62,484 nt of DNA from JAKVCB01 sp963578605 (lineage in GTDB: Bacteria > Planctomycetota > Planctomycetia > Pirellulales > Lacipirellulaceae), in contig CAUZEA010000024.1 of assembly GCA_963578605.1 (NCBI GenBank), positions 1 through 62,484 of the forward strand. Direction: 5' to 3'. Under the pieces are notes generated by a model. It saw only the letters and a list, made by a program, of their open reading frames with translations. It had not been told where the DNA came from and did no database searches. A program made the position numbers and the translations under genes. Below are positions 44,503 to 54,065 of the stretch, piece by piece. The number at the start of each line of letters is the position of its first letter. The first letter of the stretch is position 1.

Positions 44503-45774
44503 ATGTTCAAAATCCTGCATCTCTTGCTTGCCCTCTCTCTGCTGTTCCCGGGCACTGTGCGGGCGCAATCTCTCCGAGTTACTTCCGGGGAATGGCCACA
44601 ATGGCGCGGTCCGAACCGGGATGCTGTTTCGACCGAGACAGGTTTGCTCCGCGAATGGCCTGAAGGCGGTCCACCCCTGAAATGGCGCACCACTGGACTT
44701 GGAGCAGGCTATTCCACCCTGGCCATTTCCGGGGCAAACGTCTTTACGATGGGTCAGCGTGACGAAATTGAATATCTCATCGCTTTAGATCTCGCAACCG
44801 GTAAAGAAATCTGGGCAAGCAAGGTCGGCGTCGGCAAGCCAAATTCCACGCCTACGGTGCACGGAAACCGCGTCTATGCGCTAGGCTATGACGGAAGTTT
44901 GATTTGCGCCGATGCGATCACAGGCAGAGAAATCTGGAGAAGACATCTTGTTCAGAACTTTGGCGGCACGGTATCTACGAATTGCGGATTCAGTGAATCA
45001 CCTTTGGTGGACGGCCAGCTGTTGGTCTGCACTCCTGGCAGCCACGATGCCGCCTTAGTGGCACTGGACAAGGACACGGGGCAACTCGTCTGGAAGGCAA
45101 AAGAACCCGCGGAGTTCGGGCCTCTAGGCAATGACGGCGCGGGATACGCTTCCATTGTTGTCAGTCAAGCCTGCGGTGTGCGGCAGTATGTGCAGCTTGT
45201 TGGACGCGGTTTGATTTCCGTCGCCGCCAGCGGAGGTGAGACACTCTGGACCTACAACCGCATTGCGAATTGGGGTGGCAATGTTCCCACTCCCATCGTT
45301 CGCGACGACTATGCCTTCTCCTCAACGAGCTACGAAACCGGGAGTGTACTGCTACAGGTCCTGGCGAACGCCGCGCAAATCGAGGTGAAGGAGGTTTATT
45401 TCCTGCCCCCGAAAACGATGCAGAACCATCACGGAGGGATGGTGCTGGTCGGGGGTCACATCTACAGCGGCCACGGGAACAACAACGGATTCCCCTTATG
45501 CATCGAGATGAAGACGGGCAACGTTGCGTGGCGGCCCGGGCGGGGCCCGGGAACCGGATCCGCGAGCGTCGTATACGCAGACGGGCACTTGTATTTCCGT
45601 TATGAAAACGGCGTGATGGCTCTGATCCAAGCCACTCCAAATGCATACATTCTCAAAAGCACATTCAATATCCCCTCAAACCAGGGAAAATGGTTTCCGC
45701 ACCCTGTTGTCGCAGGTCGCTCTCTTTTCCTCCGCGACGAAGACGTGCTGTTTTGCTACGATTTGGCGAGATGA
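44503..45774 (+). CDS. Secreted PQQ-type beta-propeller (BamB/quinoprotein-like)
   Basis: ATG 44503 gives MFKILHLLLALSLLFPGTVR and the signal cleavage region AQS. GEWPQWRGPNRDAVS, the usual start of planctomycete PQQ-like repeat proteins, comes next. Repeats such as LIALDLATGKEIWASKVG, LICADAITGREIWRRHL and LVALDKDTGQLVWKAKEP define propeller blades. The protein is exported; whether it binds PQQ or only has the fold is unknown. The frame is open 27 codons further upstream. Confidence 0.87.
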   Translation: MFKILHLLLALSLLFPGTVRAQSLRVTSGEWPQWRGPNRDAVSTETGLLREWPEGGPPLKWRTTGLGAGYSTLAISGANVFTMGQRDEIEYLIALDLATGKEIWASKVGVGKPNSTPTVHGNRVYALGYDGSLICADAITGREIWRRHLVQNFGGTVSTNCGFSESPLVDGQLLVCTPGSHDAALVALDKDTGQLVWKAKEPAEFGPLGNDGAGYASIVVSQACGVRQYVQLVGRGLISVAASGGETLWTYNRIANWGGNVPTPIVRDDYAFSSTSYETGSVLLQVLANAAQIEVKEVYFLPPKTMQNHHGGMVLVGGHIYSGHGNNNGFPLCIEMKTGNVAWRPGRGPGTGSASVVYADGHLYFRYENGVMALIQATPNAYILKSTFNIPSNQGKWFPHPVVAGRSLFLRDEDVLFCYDLAR

Positions 45775-46248
45775 ACCGTTTTGGTACCGCCTGGCTGCCA
45801 TAAAAATCGCGAGTGGGAATCTAGTTGGAGAACGAGTTGCTTGCTATTGGGGCGAATTGCTGGGCATGATCTAACTGGAGGTCCGGCACGAGTAACCCGT
45901 TCCGTGGTGAGTTCCGCGGTGTTTTGGTCAAGCTAGCCGTAAATTTTTTGAAGGACAGGGGTTCCAGAAAGTCAGCGATCTTCAGGAATAATTCGGAGTG
46001 AAGAGAAATAAACTATTATTTCAACATTTTTTTTGTGCCGAGTGTTGATATTCTGGTAACAAAGGGTTAGACTAGACTGTAGTAAATAGATGCCAATGTG
46101 CCTTGCGGCGCTGGCTGATATCGATGGAAAAGCTTATCCAGGATCCTTAATCCGATCTTTTTCTTGCATGAAGAGAAGGCTACACGTCCTTCTGGGAAAT
46201 TCTGCAACTTGGAGCAACGCTAATGTCAGGATGTGAAATCGGTAGATC

Positions 46249-46302
46249 AAAAAACCACTGATGGTCTGGGTACGGGTACCCAGGGTGCCAGTGGTTTTTT
46301 TT
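46249..46302. terminator. Symmetrical long hairpin, likely bidirectional terminator
   Basis: An outer 12-bp perfect stem (AAAAAACCACTG with CAGTGGTTTTTT) encloses an inner 7-bp perfect stem (CTGGGTA-CGGG-TACCCAG) joined by 5-nt internal strands. T runs flank the outer stem on both strands (eight T on plus, six on minus). It can end transcription from either side. It lies 475 bp after the propeller gene, further than usual. Confidence 0.72.
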
Positions 46303-46505
46303 GACCTCTTTCGATACGTTTAACACTTCAGCAACAGGGAGAATTGAGACAGGCGTGGGGCCTGGATATTTAGCTAGTAAGAGACTAGGTGGTTCGCGAA
46401 CGTCAGTCCCATTGGCCAGTCTACAGCGAACGATCATTCTTACACCGGCAACGGCGGCGCTATCGGCTAAACGGCTCTTAGAGACGTACGACCGGTTTTA
46501 TCAGC

Positions 46506-46523
46506 GGTAACACAAGTGTTACC
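46506..46523. promoter_or_regulatory. Perfect 8-bp inverted repeat, candidate operator
   Basis: ggtaacac-aa-gtgttacc is a perfect palindrome with a 2-base centre, located about 95 bp upstream of the PEP-CTERM start at 46617. Size and symmetry fit a dimeric regulator site. I do not see the same palindrome upstream of the paralog at 54491. Confidence 0.4.
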
Positions 46524-46616
46524 CCATATAGTTTCAAACATTGTATTTCATTTTGGAGCAACAGGTTCTCGTGAACCGCGTTTCTCGGTCAACATTTTTT
46601 CTTTTAGGAGAGACTA

Positions 46617-47894
46617 ATGAAGAAACTTACAAAAATCACAGTCGCGTGTTTGTTCCTGGTCATGGCCACCGCGAGTGTAACAGAAGCCGCTTTGTTCAGG
46701 GGTAATGCTTCTGGTGACAATGACTGGTTCAAGATCGCCAACTGGAATGGTCCGGTAGTTCCCGGCGTCGCGGCAGGTGGAACCGGCGCGTCGGGACAAC
46801 TCGGCAATTTCGGGAATTCCGATTATGCAATTATCGACGGCAATGCGGCTCTTTATGAAGAACTCAATATGCCGGGAATGAGCGTCCAGACCCAAGCCGG
46901 GGACGGCGATGAGACACAGCGGATCGATATCATCAACGGGGCACGGGTGAACCTCACCGGTGGGGCAATGGAATTTGCTATGCACGCCGGTGGTAACGCG
47001 TCAAAGGTCATACTCAACATCAGTGGCGACTCTGTGCTTGATGCCAACATGTCCAACACCAAGTTCCTCCAACGCCAGGGCAACGCAAACACCACGGGCG
47101 AACTCAATCTTGGAGACGCCACCAGCGGCGGGACGTTCCGAATTAGCCACGGCGGTAATTCTTTCGGACATCAGCAAGGCGGCCCCCAACCAAACGCTCC
47201 CATGGTCATCCGGGGAGTAGGTGCGGTCGAAGCTGCCGGCGATGCCAACAGCACGATGGCGATGTTTTCCATCAAGTTCGTCGCCGACGGATGGGGAGGC
47301 GCCGCGGGTCGTGTCTTGGATCTGTCCAGCTGGGCTGGAAACAGTCGCGACGAAGCAGGCCTCGACTGGGGGTTCTACGCCACAAACGGTGCCGAGTTGA
47401 AGATGTTTACGGTTCACCGCAACACTCAGTATACTGGCGTTGGCGACAAGGTATGGCATGAGGCACACAACGCCGACGTGGACAAGATCAACGGCTTTGG
47501 TGTCAAGAACAGCGGTTGGCCCGCTGCCGGCGTCTACGTCTCGGGAAGCGTCCTTGCCCTGGATCACCCTGATACGCCCGGACTTATCGACGGGATCGGC
47601 GCGTGGAAGGTCTCGGGGGTCACAATGGACAATACCACAATGTCATTCCGCTATGACAACAATTTGGCCGCCAGTTTGGGTGTGAATGAGACGAACCTGA
47701 AGGTCTTCATGGCCGGGGTGGATGTGACCTCCAGTGTGGATACGGCCAACCACATCATCTACGCCGAGGGACTTGCAGCCGGCGACATTAACAGTTCCAC
47801 CTTTGCTGTGGCCCTGGGGATTCCCGAGCCATCGGCGATTATCCTTCTGGCACTCTCGGTGGTCGGCCTGCCGATCCGGCGCTGCCGACGCTAA
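46617..47894 (+). CDS. PEP-CTERM protein with beta-repeat architecture, paralog 1
   Basis: ATG 46617 follows AGGAGAG. The product starts MKKLTKITVACLFLVMATAS with signal end TEAA. The body (about 350 residues) is rich in Gly, Asn and Asp, with parallel-beta-type segments (GELNLGDATSGGTFRISHGG). It ends IPEPSAIILLALSVVGLPIR plus RCRR, a PEP-CTERM exosortase signal. It is colinear with the protein at 54491-56005 over its whole body (shared KFVADGWGGAAGRVLDLS, NGAELKMFTV, SGSVLALDHP, HIIYAEGL) but lacks that protein's dockerin-like segment. The role is probably surface or extracellular; no enzyme motif is seen. Confidence 0.85.
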   Translation: MKKLTKITVACLFLVMATASVTEAALFRGNASGDNDWFKIANWNGPVVPGVAAGGTGASGQLGNFGNSDYAIIDGNAALYEELNMPGMSVQTQAGDGDETQRIDIINGARVNLTGGAMEFAMHAGGNASKVILNISGDSVLDANMSNTKFLQRQGNANTTGELNLGDATSGGTFRISHGGNSFGHQQGGPQPNAPMVIRGVGAVEAAGDANSTMAMFSIKFVADGWGGAAGRVLDLSSWAGNSRDEAGLDWGFYATNGAELKMFTVHRNTQYTGVGDKVWHEAHNADVDKINGFGVKNSGWPAAGVYVSGSVLALDHPDTPGLIDGIGAWKVSGVTMDNTTMSFRYDNNLAASLGVNETNLKVFMAGVDVTSSVDTANHIIYAEGLAAGDINSSTFAVALGIPEPSAIILLALSVVGLPIRRCRR

Positions 47895-47935
47895 CAGCCG
47901 TGTAACGCACGATTTGTCACTCCTGCGATGAACAA

Positions 47936-48007
47936 GAGGATGTGGTATAGAAGATTAGAGAATTGCCTGACGGTTCTTCTCGATCCTCTATCCCATCCTC
48001 TTTTTTT
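47936..48007 (+). terminator. Rho-independent terminator of the PEP-CTERM gene
   Basis: Arms gaggatgtggtataga (47936-47951) and tctatcccatcctc (47987-48000) pair over about 14 bp with a small bulge, and seven T residues follow (48001-48007). It lies 42 bp after the stop of the PEP-CTERM gene. Confidence 0.7.
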
Positions 48008-48034
48008 GTTCAGTTCCGGACTTATCCGGTAGAG

Positions 48035-48156
48035 ACTGGATTAACAGGCACAGCAGTCGGGGGCAGAATTATCAGCCGAATGGACCACCACAAACTGGCT
48101 CGGTCATCTGCAGTCGGTCGCCTCTTGCAGTCCTGAGAATACAGACAACCGACTGA
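48035..48156. repeat. Dispersed repeat family B, copy 2
   Basis: Partner of 39421-39560, same orientation, 8.6 kb away and roughly three-quarters identical by eye. Here the 19-bp internal unit is single, so the tandem duplication is specific to copy 1. Confidence 0.78.
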
Positions 48157-48244
48157 CCTGCCCCCACGGTGGGTGCCGGTGTTTAAGTTACGGTTGGACT
48201 GAAAAGCACCACTCGGCCGGGTGGTGTTTTCTTGCAGATGATTT

Positions 48245-49075
48245 TCATTCGATACCGTGTTGAAACAGCGGCTTGACCTGGTCAGGCAGGCGGTCATATA
48301 CCGGACGAGCCATTGGCGGGATGGGATCATCGGGCTGGTTGCGCTGTCCGACCATTCGTTGTCGCAAAAACGAATTCGGCCGAAGAACTTCGAGATTGAG
48401 CCACCACGGCGCAAAACGCACCGCGAATGCCACCCGAGGCTTGTCGGAACGGTTGGCAGCCGTGGCGTGCCAGCACCGGCTGTCGATCACAAGGACACTG
48501 CCAGCGGCAATGATGGCCTGAACCTCGTCTTCCTGGGGAGCACGCCGCTCGACACCGATTTCTCCTGTCGGGTTGCGAGGTCGACGATGGCTACCGGGTA
48601 GGAGTAGAGTCGCACCGGTTTCGGCCGTGAATTCCGTCAGCGGGAACACGCAAGTCAGGTGGATCACTGCGTCGGGATACGGTGCGGGAATTCGGGCTCC
48701 TAAAGTTTGAATGAACGGCCAGTCAGCATGCCATTGCCCCCGCTCATTGCCCGGGTAATTGACCAACCCCGTCGTGAACGAAACCCGGTAGTGCTCGTTC
48801 AGCAGTGTCGTCACCAGTTCGGTCAATCGCTTATCGATCAGGTAATCGACAAACGACTGATCGTGATTGACCAGCCCAACCATCGAAATTGTTTTTGAAG
48901 GAGCAAAACTACTGTGCTGTCCAAACTGCTCGGCGGTTTTCAGGACACTTCGTTGCACACGATCAATCTCGTCGGTGGGAATGACGTCTGGCAGAATGCA
49001 AAACCCGTTCTCCCGAACCTGCCGGGCCAGTTCCGCACAACTCACAGCCACCGGCGGTTTCTTGCACTGGTTCAT
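48245..49075 (-). CDS. Phytanoyl-CoA dioxygenase (PhyH) family protein
   Basis: A 276-residue Fe(II)/2-oxoglutarate-dependent oxygenase. The iron-binding HxD is in RGQWHADWPF and the distal His in DSRCWHATAANRSDKPR, with the 2-oxoglutarate-binding Arg nearby. The strand motif GATLLLPGSHRRPRNP is typical of PhyH proteins. The substrate is unknown; planctomycetes have many such enzymes. The start is ATG 49075. Confidence 0.88.
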   Translation of the reverse strand: MNQCKKPPVAVSCAELARQVRENGFCILPDVIPTDEIDRVQRSVLKTAEQFGQHSSFAPSKTISMVGLVNHDQSFVDYLIDKRLTELVTTLLNEHYRVSFTTGLVNYPGNERGQWHADWPFIQTLGARIPAPYPDAVIHLTCVFPLTEFTAETGATLLLPGSHRRPRNPTGEIGVERRAPQEDEVQAIIAAGSVLVIDSRCWHATAANRSDKPRVAFAVRFAPWWLNLEVLRPNSFLRQRMVGQRNQPDDPIPPMARPVYDRLPDQVKPLFQHGIE

Positions 49076-49273
49076 GGTCTACCTGACACCGTTGGCTAAC
49101 GGCTCGAAATGGTCATCCGACATTTCCCAAATCGGCTGAGCCTGCAACCGCTCCAGGCTCGCAGTGCCGCCAGCATAACGCGCTCGGCACCATTGTGTAA
49201 AACAGTTCGTACGAATGAAGCCTGACACCCGATGCATTGTCATCAGAAACATTCGCATTATGACTCGCGCCCG

Positions 49274-50140
49274 CTAAGACGGATTGGCGTATGTCAAGAA
49301 TCCTCGCACGGCTGCGAAGAAGGCCTCCGGTTCGTCCTGCGCGATGAAGTGGGAGCTGCGGTCAAAGATCTTGAGCTGGGCACGGGGAATCTTCTCCGCG
49401 ATGAACCGCGAATGATCTGGCGGGCAAATCCAATCGTGAGCCCCGCCCATGACGAGCGTCGGACACGTGATCCCAGGCAGTTCGTCAGTGAAGTCGAAGG
49501 TGCGCAAGAATCCTGCAAAGCCCCGATTGAGTTGCTCGAAGTTGCAAATGCCGCGCCGGCATCCTTGCGCAAATTTTTCCGCGTCGAACGCCACCGAGTA
49601 CATTGGTCCTATCAGTTTGTAGTACTCGTCAAGCTGCTCTTGCGATGAAAAGGCGCCGTCCCACAACCACTGGCACACGCGAATCTGATCGTCACTGCCG
49701 CGCTCGCGCACGATTCGCCTGGCATCGTCCATAAAACGGTAGCTCGGCGCCGTCGCCACCAGGATCAGGTTCGCGACCCGGTCGGCGTACCGGATGGCAT
49801 ACCCCTGGGCAACCATCCCACCGTACGATGAACCGAGAATCGAGATGCGGTCCAATCCCAAATACTCACGCAGCGCATCGACGTCGTCAATGTTTTGATC
49901 CAGAGTGTAAGTTTCCGGATCTGCCGGTTTACTGCGTCCGGAACCGCGATGATCAAAGTAGACCAGTTGTGCCACGTCGCGCAGCTCACTCATCTGCGGC
50001 TTGAAGCCCGAATGATCGGCCCCTGGCCCGCCGTGCAAAAGAAACAGCACCGGACGCTCGACCATGCGATCCTCGTCGGGCACCAGCCCCATCCCGTCGA
50101 CGTCGAAATAGATTTCGCTCGGACCGATCTTAGCGTACAT
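49274..50140 (-). CDS. Alpha/beta hydrolase, proline iminopeptidase-like
   Basis: The 288-residue protein carries the oxyanion motif HGGPG (36-40), YFDHRGSGRS, the nucleophile elbow GSSYGG with Ser105, a late Asp in GGAHDWICPP and the His in RSSHFIAQDEPE. The HGGPG and DHRGSGRS motifs are those of proline iminopeptidases and related amidases. The start is ATG 50140. It reads the same way as the neighbouring PhyH and propeller genes, with gaps of about 180-200 bp. Confidence 0.87.
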   Translation of the reverse strand: MYAKIGPSEIYFDVDGMGLVPDEDRMVERPVLFLLHGGPGADHSGFKPQMSELRDVAQLVYFDHRGSGRSKPADPETYTLDQNIDDVDALREYLGLDRISILGSSYGGMVAQGYAIRYADRVANLILVATAPSYRFMDDARRIVRERGSDDQIRVCQWLWDGAFSSQEQLDEYYKLIGPMYSVAFDAEKFAQGCRRGICNFEQLNRGFAGFLRTFDFTDELPGITCPTLVMGGAHDWICPPDHSRFIAEKIPRAQLKIFDRSSHFIAQDEPEAFFAAVRGFLTYANPS

Positions 50141-50316
50141 GAGGTTTGTCCCCGGTGGTTCGCGTCAGGCAACTCGCAAAAACAAACATACCCGTTTTTC
50201 GGGGTCCACCGATTTTTTTATCGGCAACCGTCTCACGGTGCAAGTTGACGAGTTAAACCAATTCAGGATGAATTCTGTTGATGGGTCCTGCTTCAGCGGT
50301 ACCATCCGCGCCAGGA

Positions 50317-51495
50317 TCATGGCTCCGCCTTAAACAGGTTATAGTAGGTCTGTTTCTGGTCGAACGTGGCCACGACGAGCCGGCCATCGGGCAAGGCGAT
50401 CATGGCACCGGCGCCGAGGGGCTGCGTTCCCGACCCGGCGTCCATCTGCCCCAGATAGCTGCGATTGCCCGTCTGGGGATCATAGCAGCCGATCTGGCCG
50501 GGACTAAGGGAATAACCGGCATAGTAGACCCGGCCATCTTTGCCGACGGCCATAGCGATGGAGAGGTCCGGGCGGTATCCCGGCCCTGTATCATCTCCGA
50601 ACGCCACCCCGAGAGACCGGATGCTGCCGTCAGGCCCGTCGTCGGGGCAGTACTCAAAGAGGAGCCCGCTCGTATAACCGATGCCGTAAAGCGATTTTTC
50701 ATCTACAGAGACCGCCAGGTCAAAGGGGTTATTATGTTCGCGGTTGGTATTCCCACCAAAGGTCGGCACGGCGACGGGCAGCTTTTCGAGTTTGTCAGTC
50801 CGGGGCGAATAGCGCACCACGTCACCGGTCAGCGTGAAAGTGATTGCCCGGCCATCTTTCAGCGCCACGATCGCGCGTGATGGGTAGCCGAGAATGGCAC
50901 CCTTGTCGGTCGTCTTGCCGGTCTTGAGGTCGTAGACCACGAAACGACTCGTTGGGTGCAGCACGGCGTAAATCTTGCCGACACTTTCGGCCAGCGCCAG
51001 GGCCATGATCGACTCGTGTGCCCCGAGGATGCCGTGGCTGAGCGCCTTGCTGGTCTTCGGATTATAACTGATCAGGTAGCCGCCGCTGTAGTCTCCGGGC
51101 GACTTCTCGTACTGGTCCAGGGTGTTCCAATCGAACGAGTGCGTGCCAAACCATGCGACACCACGGCTGTCGAAACAAATCTGCGAGTGGATCTTGCTTT
51201 GAGGAAAAGTCTTGGTGCCGTCCTCACCCGTAACTTTGGAGACATCCACGAGGACTTCTTGAGTACCCCTATTCGGATCGAACGAAATGAGCCTCGCGCC
51301 GATCTTCTCGTTGTTGCACGTGCCGGCGTAGACCAGGCCGTCGGGGCCCAGCGTCATCGCAGAGAACATCTCGAGGGACTTGGTCTCCGCTGGCCAACCG
51401 ATGCGCTGGACCGGAATGAGTTTTTCAGGCTCCCCGCGAAGTGTGCTGGCCGCGGCCAACACCAGCGAGAGAACGATCCAACGGATTCGGGTCAT
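50317..51495 (-). CDS. Secreted beta-propeller protein of unknown function
   Basis: ATG 51495 gives MTRIRWIVLSLVLAAASTLR, a signal peptide. The rest (about 370 residues) consists of blade-like repeats: MTLGPDGLVYAGTCNNE, ICFDSRGVAWFGTHS, MAVGKDGRVYYAGYS, MIALPDGRLVVATFD. This is the SMP-30/NHL-like propeller type found in exported planctomycete proteins. No catalytic motif is clear. Confidence 0.8.
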   Translation of the reverse strand: MTRIRWIVLSLVLAAASTLRGEPEKLIPVQRIGWPAETKSLEMFSAMTLGPDGLVYAGTCNNEKIGARLISFDPNRGTQEVLVDVSKVTGEDGTKTFPQSKIHSQICFDSRGVAWFGTHSFDWNTLDQYEKSPGDYSGGYLISYNPKTSKALSHGILGAHESIMALALAESVGKIYAVLHPTSRFVVYDLKTGKTTDKGAILGYPSRAIVALKDGRAITFTLTGDVVRYSPRTDKLEKLPVAVPTFGGNTNREHNNPFDLAVSVDEKSLYGIGYTSGLLFEYCPDDGPDGSIRSLGVAFGDDTGPGYRPDLSIAMAVGKDGRVYYAGYSLSPGQIGCYDPQTGNRSYLGQMDAGSGTQPLGAGAMIALPDGRLVVATFDQKQTYYNLFKAEP

Positions 51496-51674
51496 AGTAA
51501 TCTCCTCCGAGGCGCTGGCGCTTTGTTCACACAGTACTGCACTTGTGACGATTTATACAACAGGCGACCGCCGAAGGGCGATCGCAAGGACCTTACCACA
51601 TGGCGCCGCTGACAGGCGACCACTTATTCTATCTTTTTGCCAGTTCATGTATCTTTTTGCTAGTTCATGGGCTG

Positions 51675-54065
51675 CTACGAGCCGTCGCGGAAAGGTTTGC
51701 CCGACCTGTACAGTTCGAGACGTTGCCGCAGAACATCCTGTTGGCGATCTGGTGCCAGCTGTACGGCTTTCTCCTGCCACTGCACGGCCTCCTCGAAATT
51801 CCCCACCTCCGCATGGGCTGCAGCCAGTGTATCCAGAACCGTGGCGGTACTGTGCTTCGTGACCTTCGATACGTCGTCGGCCAGATGAAGCGCCTGTTGC
51901 CCGTCACGAACTTGCGCGTCGGGACACGTCGCCAGGAGCCATGCGTAGTTGTTGCGGGCCTCAACGTAGTCGGGCTTTAGCCGCAGCGCCTGCTTGTAAT
52001 GCGTGGCGGCCTCCTGGAAACGTCCCAGGCTCACCAGGGTGCTGCCCAAATTATTGTGGGTCTTGGCATTGTCTGGCCTTAGCCGCAGCGCCTCCTGGCA
52101 ATGCGAAACCGCCTCTTCGAAACGCCCCAGGTTCCCCAGGGCGTTGCCCAGGTTGCCGTGGGCATTGGCATAGTCTGGCTCCAGCCGCAGTGCCTCCTGG
52201 TAATGGTCGGTCGCCTCCTCGAAGCGTCCCAGGCCCTCCAGGGCGTTACCCCAGTTGTTGTGAGCCTCGGCAAAGTCTGGCTGGATCCGCAGCGCCTCCT
52301 GGTAATACACGATGGCCTCGTCCAACCGCCCCAGGCCCCCCAGGGCATTGCCCAGGTTGGCGTGGGCCTCGGCATAGTTCGGCTCGAGTCGCAAGGCCTC
52401 GCGACAATGCGACATTGCCTCCTCGAAGCGGCCCAGCCCCCCCAGGGTGCTGGCGAAAGTAAGTTGGGCCTGGACGCTGGCGGGATCGATCTCTACCAAT
52501 CGTTCACACAAACCGACGGCTTCGGCAGATTGGCCGGTCTCGTTAAGGAGTGCCGCCAGGTTTTGCAATGCCGCGGGAAAGTCCGGCGACACGCTCAGCG
52601 CCTGGCGGTACTTTTCAATGGCCCCCGCAGTCTGGCCTTGGTGCTTGAGCACGACGCCTTGGTTATAAAACCACATGGCGTTCATGGTCATGGGCCGAAG
52701 GCGCCGCTGGGCCATAAGGCGGTCGAAACGCGTCCTGTCGGCGGCCGAATTCATGCCGAACCAGCCCGCCTGCTCCATCGCATCCCAGATATGCCACGCG
52801 ATGATCTCGTGTCCTTCGCGAGTCGGGTGGACGTAGTCCTCAATGAGGTTGAAACCGACCAGGCCGTGCTCGCTCCGCTGCTCGAAAATGAGATCAATGT
52901 CCACCAGCAATGCCCCCTGCTCATGAGCCACCGCCCGGATTGCCTCATTGATTCCCGAGACACGGCGATCTGGCAAGTCGTCTGCGTCACACGCCCACCG
53001 GTAGGCCGTGCGCGCGTCGTCCCATTGGGCGAGTCCCTCATGCGCCTGGCCCAGCAGGAACTGTGTTTCGGCGTGTTCAGGAGCGAAACCCGCCGCTTGC
53101 TCCAGGTGGGCGGTTGCCACGGTAAAATCGCCAGCATCGAGCCGACGTTTGCCGGAACGGAACGCCTCTGACCAATTCTGGCGGTCGGCTTCGTTGAGCA
53201 TTGCCACCGTCGTCGACGACCTGGGGCGCCACTGGCTCAGGTTGCAGGGCACCGTCGCCAGCACCACCTTGACACCGGAGGCGTGCGCGCGTCGGACCAG
53301 ACGCTCCAACCGCCAGCGGTACTCCGCGACGATCGCCTCCCGTTCTTGCTGAGAAAAAACGCGCGACTTGTCGCGCTGTACGCGGATCTCGAACTGCTCA
53401 TGCGCAGAAGGTTTTTCGTTTTGCAGACCTTCCACGGCAGATCGCATGGAAGAATATGCGCGTGAATGTGCCAGCAAATATTCCAACCGGGTGCGGGTAG
53501 TACCGCGGCGCTTGAGGGCCTCGAAAAACGCGGGCTCGATAAATTCATTGTGCCCGCTGTAGACGAGCAGCACATCCGGCTCGTAGGCCAGAAGCTCGTC
53601 GGCGACAATGTTCAGTCGGTGCATCGCGTAGGAAACGCCGCTGGCGTTGACCGCTTCGATGTGTAACTCCGGATGATTTCCGGCCACCGCATCGCCCACG
53701 ATGCCCGTAAAAGCAGCCTCCGCGCCCCAGGGAAAGCCATGCGAACTGGAGCCGCCCAGGCAGAAGATGCGAAAGCCGTCTGCGGGTTTCTTGGCAAGAA
53801 ACGACTGATCGTTGAAGGTGTCGAGGTTGCTGCGCCGTGTCTGATAGACATCGCCGTCCCGGGCGAAAGCAGTCACCAGGCCCGAGAATCCCCGAAAGGG
53901 GTCTTCTTTCGCGATGAGCGTCACCACGCCCATCGCCCAAAGTGTGAGTTCCACAAGTGCAAAAAACACAAGGCACACAACCGCCGCAAACAGCAACTTC
54001 TTCCACAGCGAGAGCTGCCGGCGCTGCGGTTTGCGGGGGGTGGGCCTCGACCGGTTTCTAGACAT
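51675..54065 (-). CDS. Membrane-anchored SGNH hydrolase-TPR fusion protein
   Basis: From ATG 54065 the product has a basic N-terminus, one transmembrane helix (LLFAAVVCLVFFALVELTLW) and an SGNH hydrolase domain with Ser in CLGGSSSHGFPWG, Asn in YSGHNEF and Asp/His in EDYVHPTREGHEI. About nine TPR units follow to the C-terminus (AEAHANLGNALGGLGRLDEA, AEAHNNWGNALEGLGRFEEA and so on). The TPR units are near-identical 34-residue copies, so the DNA is repetitive at 102 bp. Domains of this pairing may act on esters of cell-surface polymers; this is inference. The frame is open 21 codons further upstream. Confidence 0.87.
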   Translation of the reverse strand: MSRNRSRPTPRKPQRRQLSLWKKLLFAAVVCLVFFALVELTLWAMGVVTLIAKEDPFRGFSGLVTAFARDGDVYQTRRSNLDTFNDQSFLAKKPADGFRIFCLGGSSSHGFPWGAEAAFTGIVGDAVAGNHPELHIEAVNASGVSYAMHRLNIVADELLAYEPDVLLVYSGHNEFIEPAFFEALKRRGTTRTRLEYLLAHSRAYSSMRSAVEGLQNEKPSAHEQFEIRVQRDKSRVFSQQEREAIVAEYRWRLERLVRRAHASGVKVVLATVPCNLSQWRPRSSTTVAMLNEADRQNWSEAFRSGKRRLDAGDFTVATAHLEQAAGFAPEHAETQFLLGQAHEGLAQWDDARTAYRWACDADDLPDRRVSGINEAIRAVAHEQGALLVDIDLIFEQRSEHGLVGFNLIEDYVHPTREGHEIIAWHIWDAMEQAGWFGMNSAADRTRFDRLMAQRRLRPMTMNAMWFYNQGVVLKHQGQTAGAIEKYRQALSVSPDFPAALQNLAALLNETGQSAEAVGLCERLVEIDPASVQAQLTFASTLGGLGRFEEAMSHCREALRLEPNYAEAHANLGNALGGLGRLDEAIVYYQEALRIQPDFAEAHNNWGNALEGLGRFEEATDHYQEALRLEPDYANAHGNLGNALGNLGRFEEAVSHCQEALRLRPDNAKTHNNLGSTLVSLGRFQEAATHYKQALRLKPDYVEARNNYAWLLATCPDAQVRDGQQALHLADDVSKVTKHSTATVLDTLAAAHAEVGNFEEAVQWQEKAVQLAPDRQQDVLRQRLELYRSGKPFRDGS

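Larger units (their letters stand above)
45775..46616. other. 842-bp intergenic region with structured elements
   Basis: AT-rich sequence without a credible gene (a 69-codon frame at 46301-46510 has no similarity). It contains a strong symmetrical hairpin (46249-46302) and a perfect inverted repeat (46506-46523) ahead of the PEP-CTERM gene. The ribosome site AGGAGAG lies just before 46617. Confidence 0.5.

Noticed and set aside
43006..44601. 531-codon minus-strand frame
   Set aside because: Exactly antisense to the C69-like gene, whose motifs and ribosome site are clear; it is a shadow caused by GC-rich codon usage.
52101..53171. 356-codon plus-strand frame
   Set aside because: Antisense shadow of the TPR region; its repeats mirror the TPR units.
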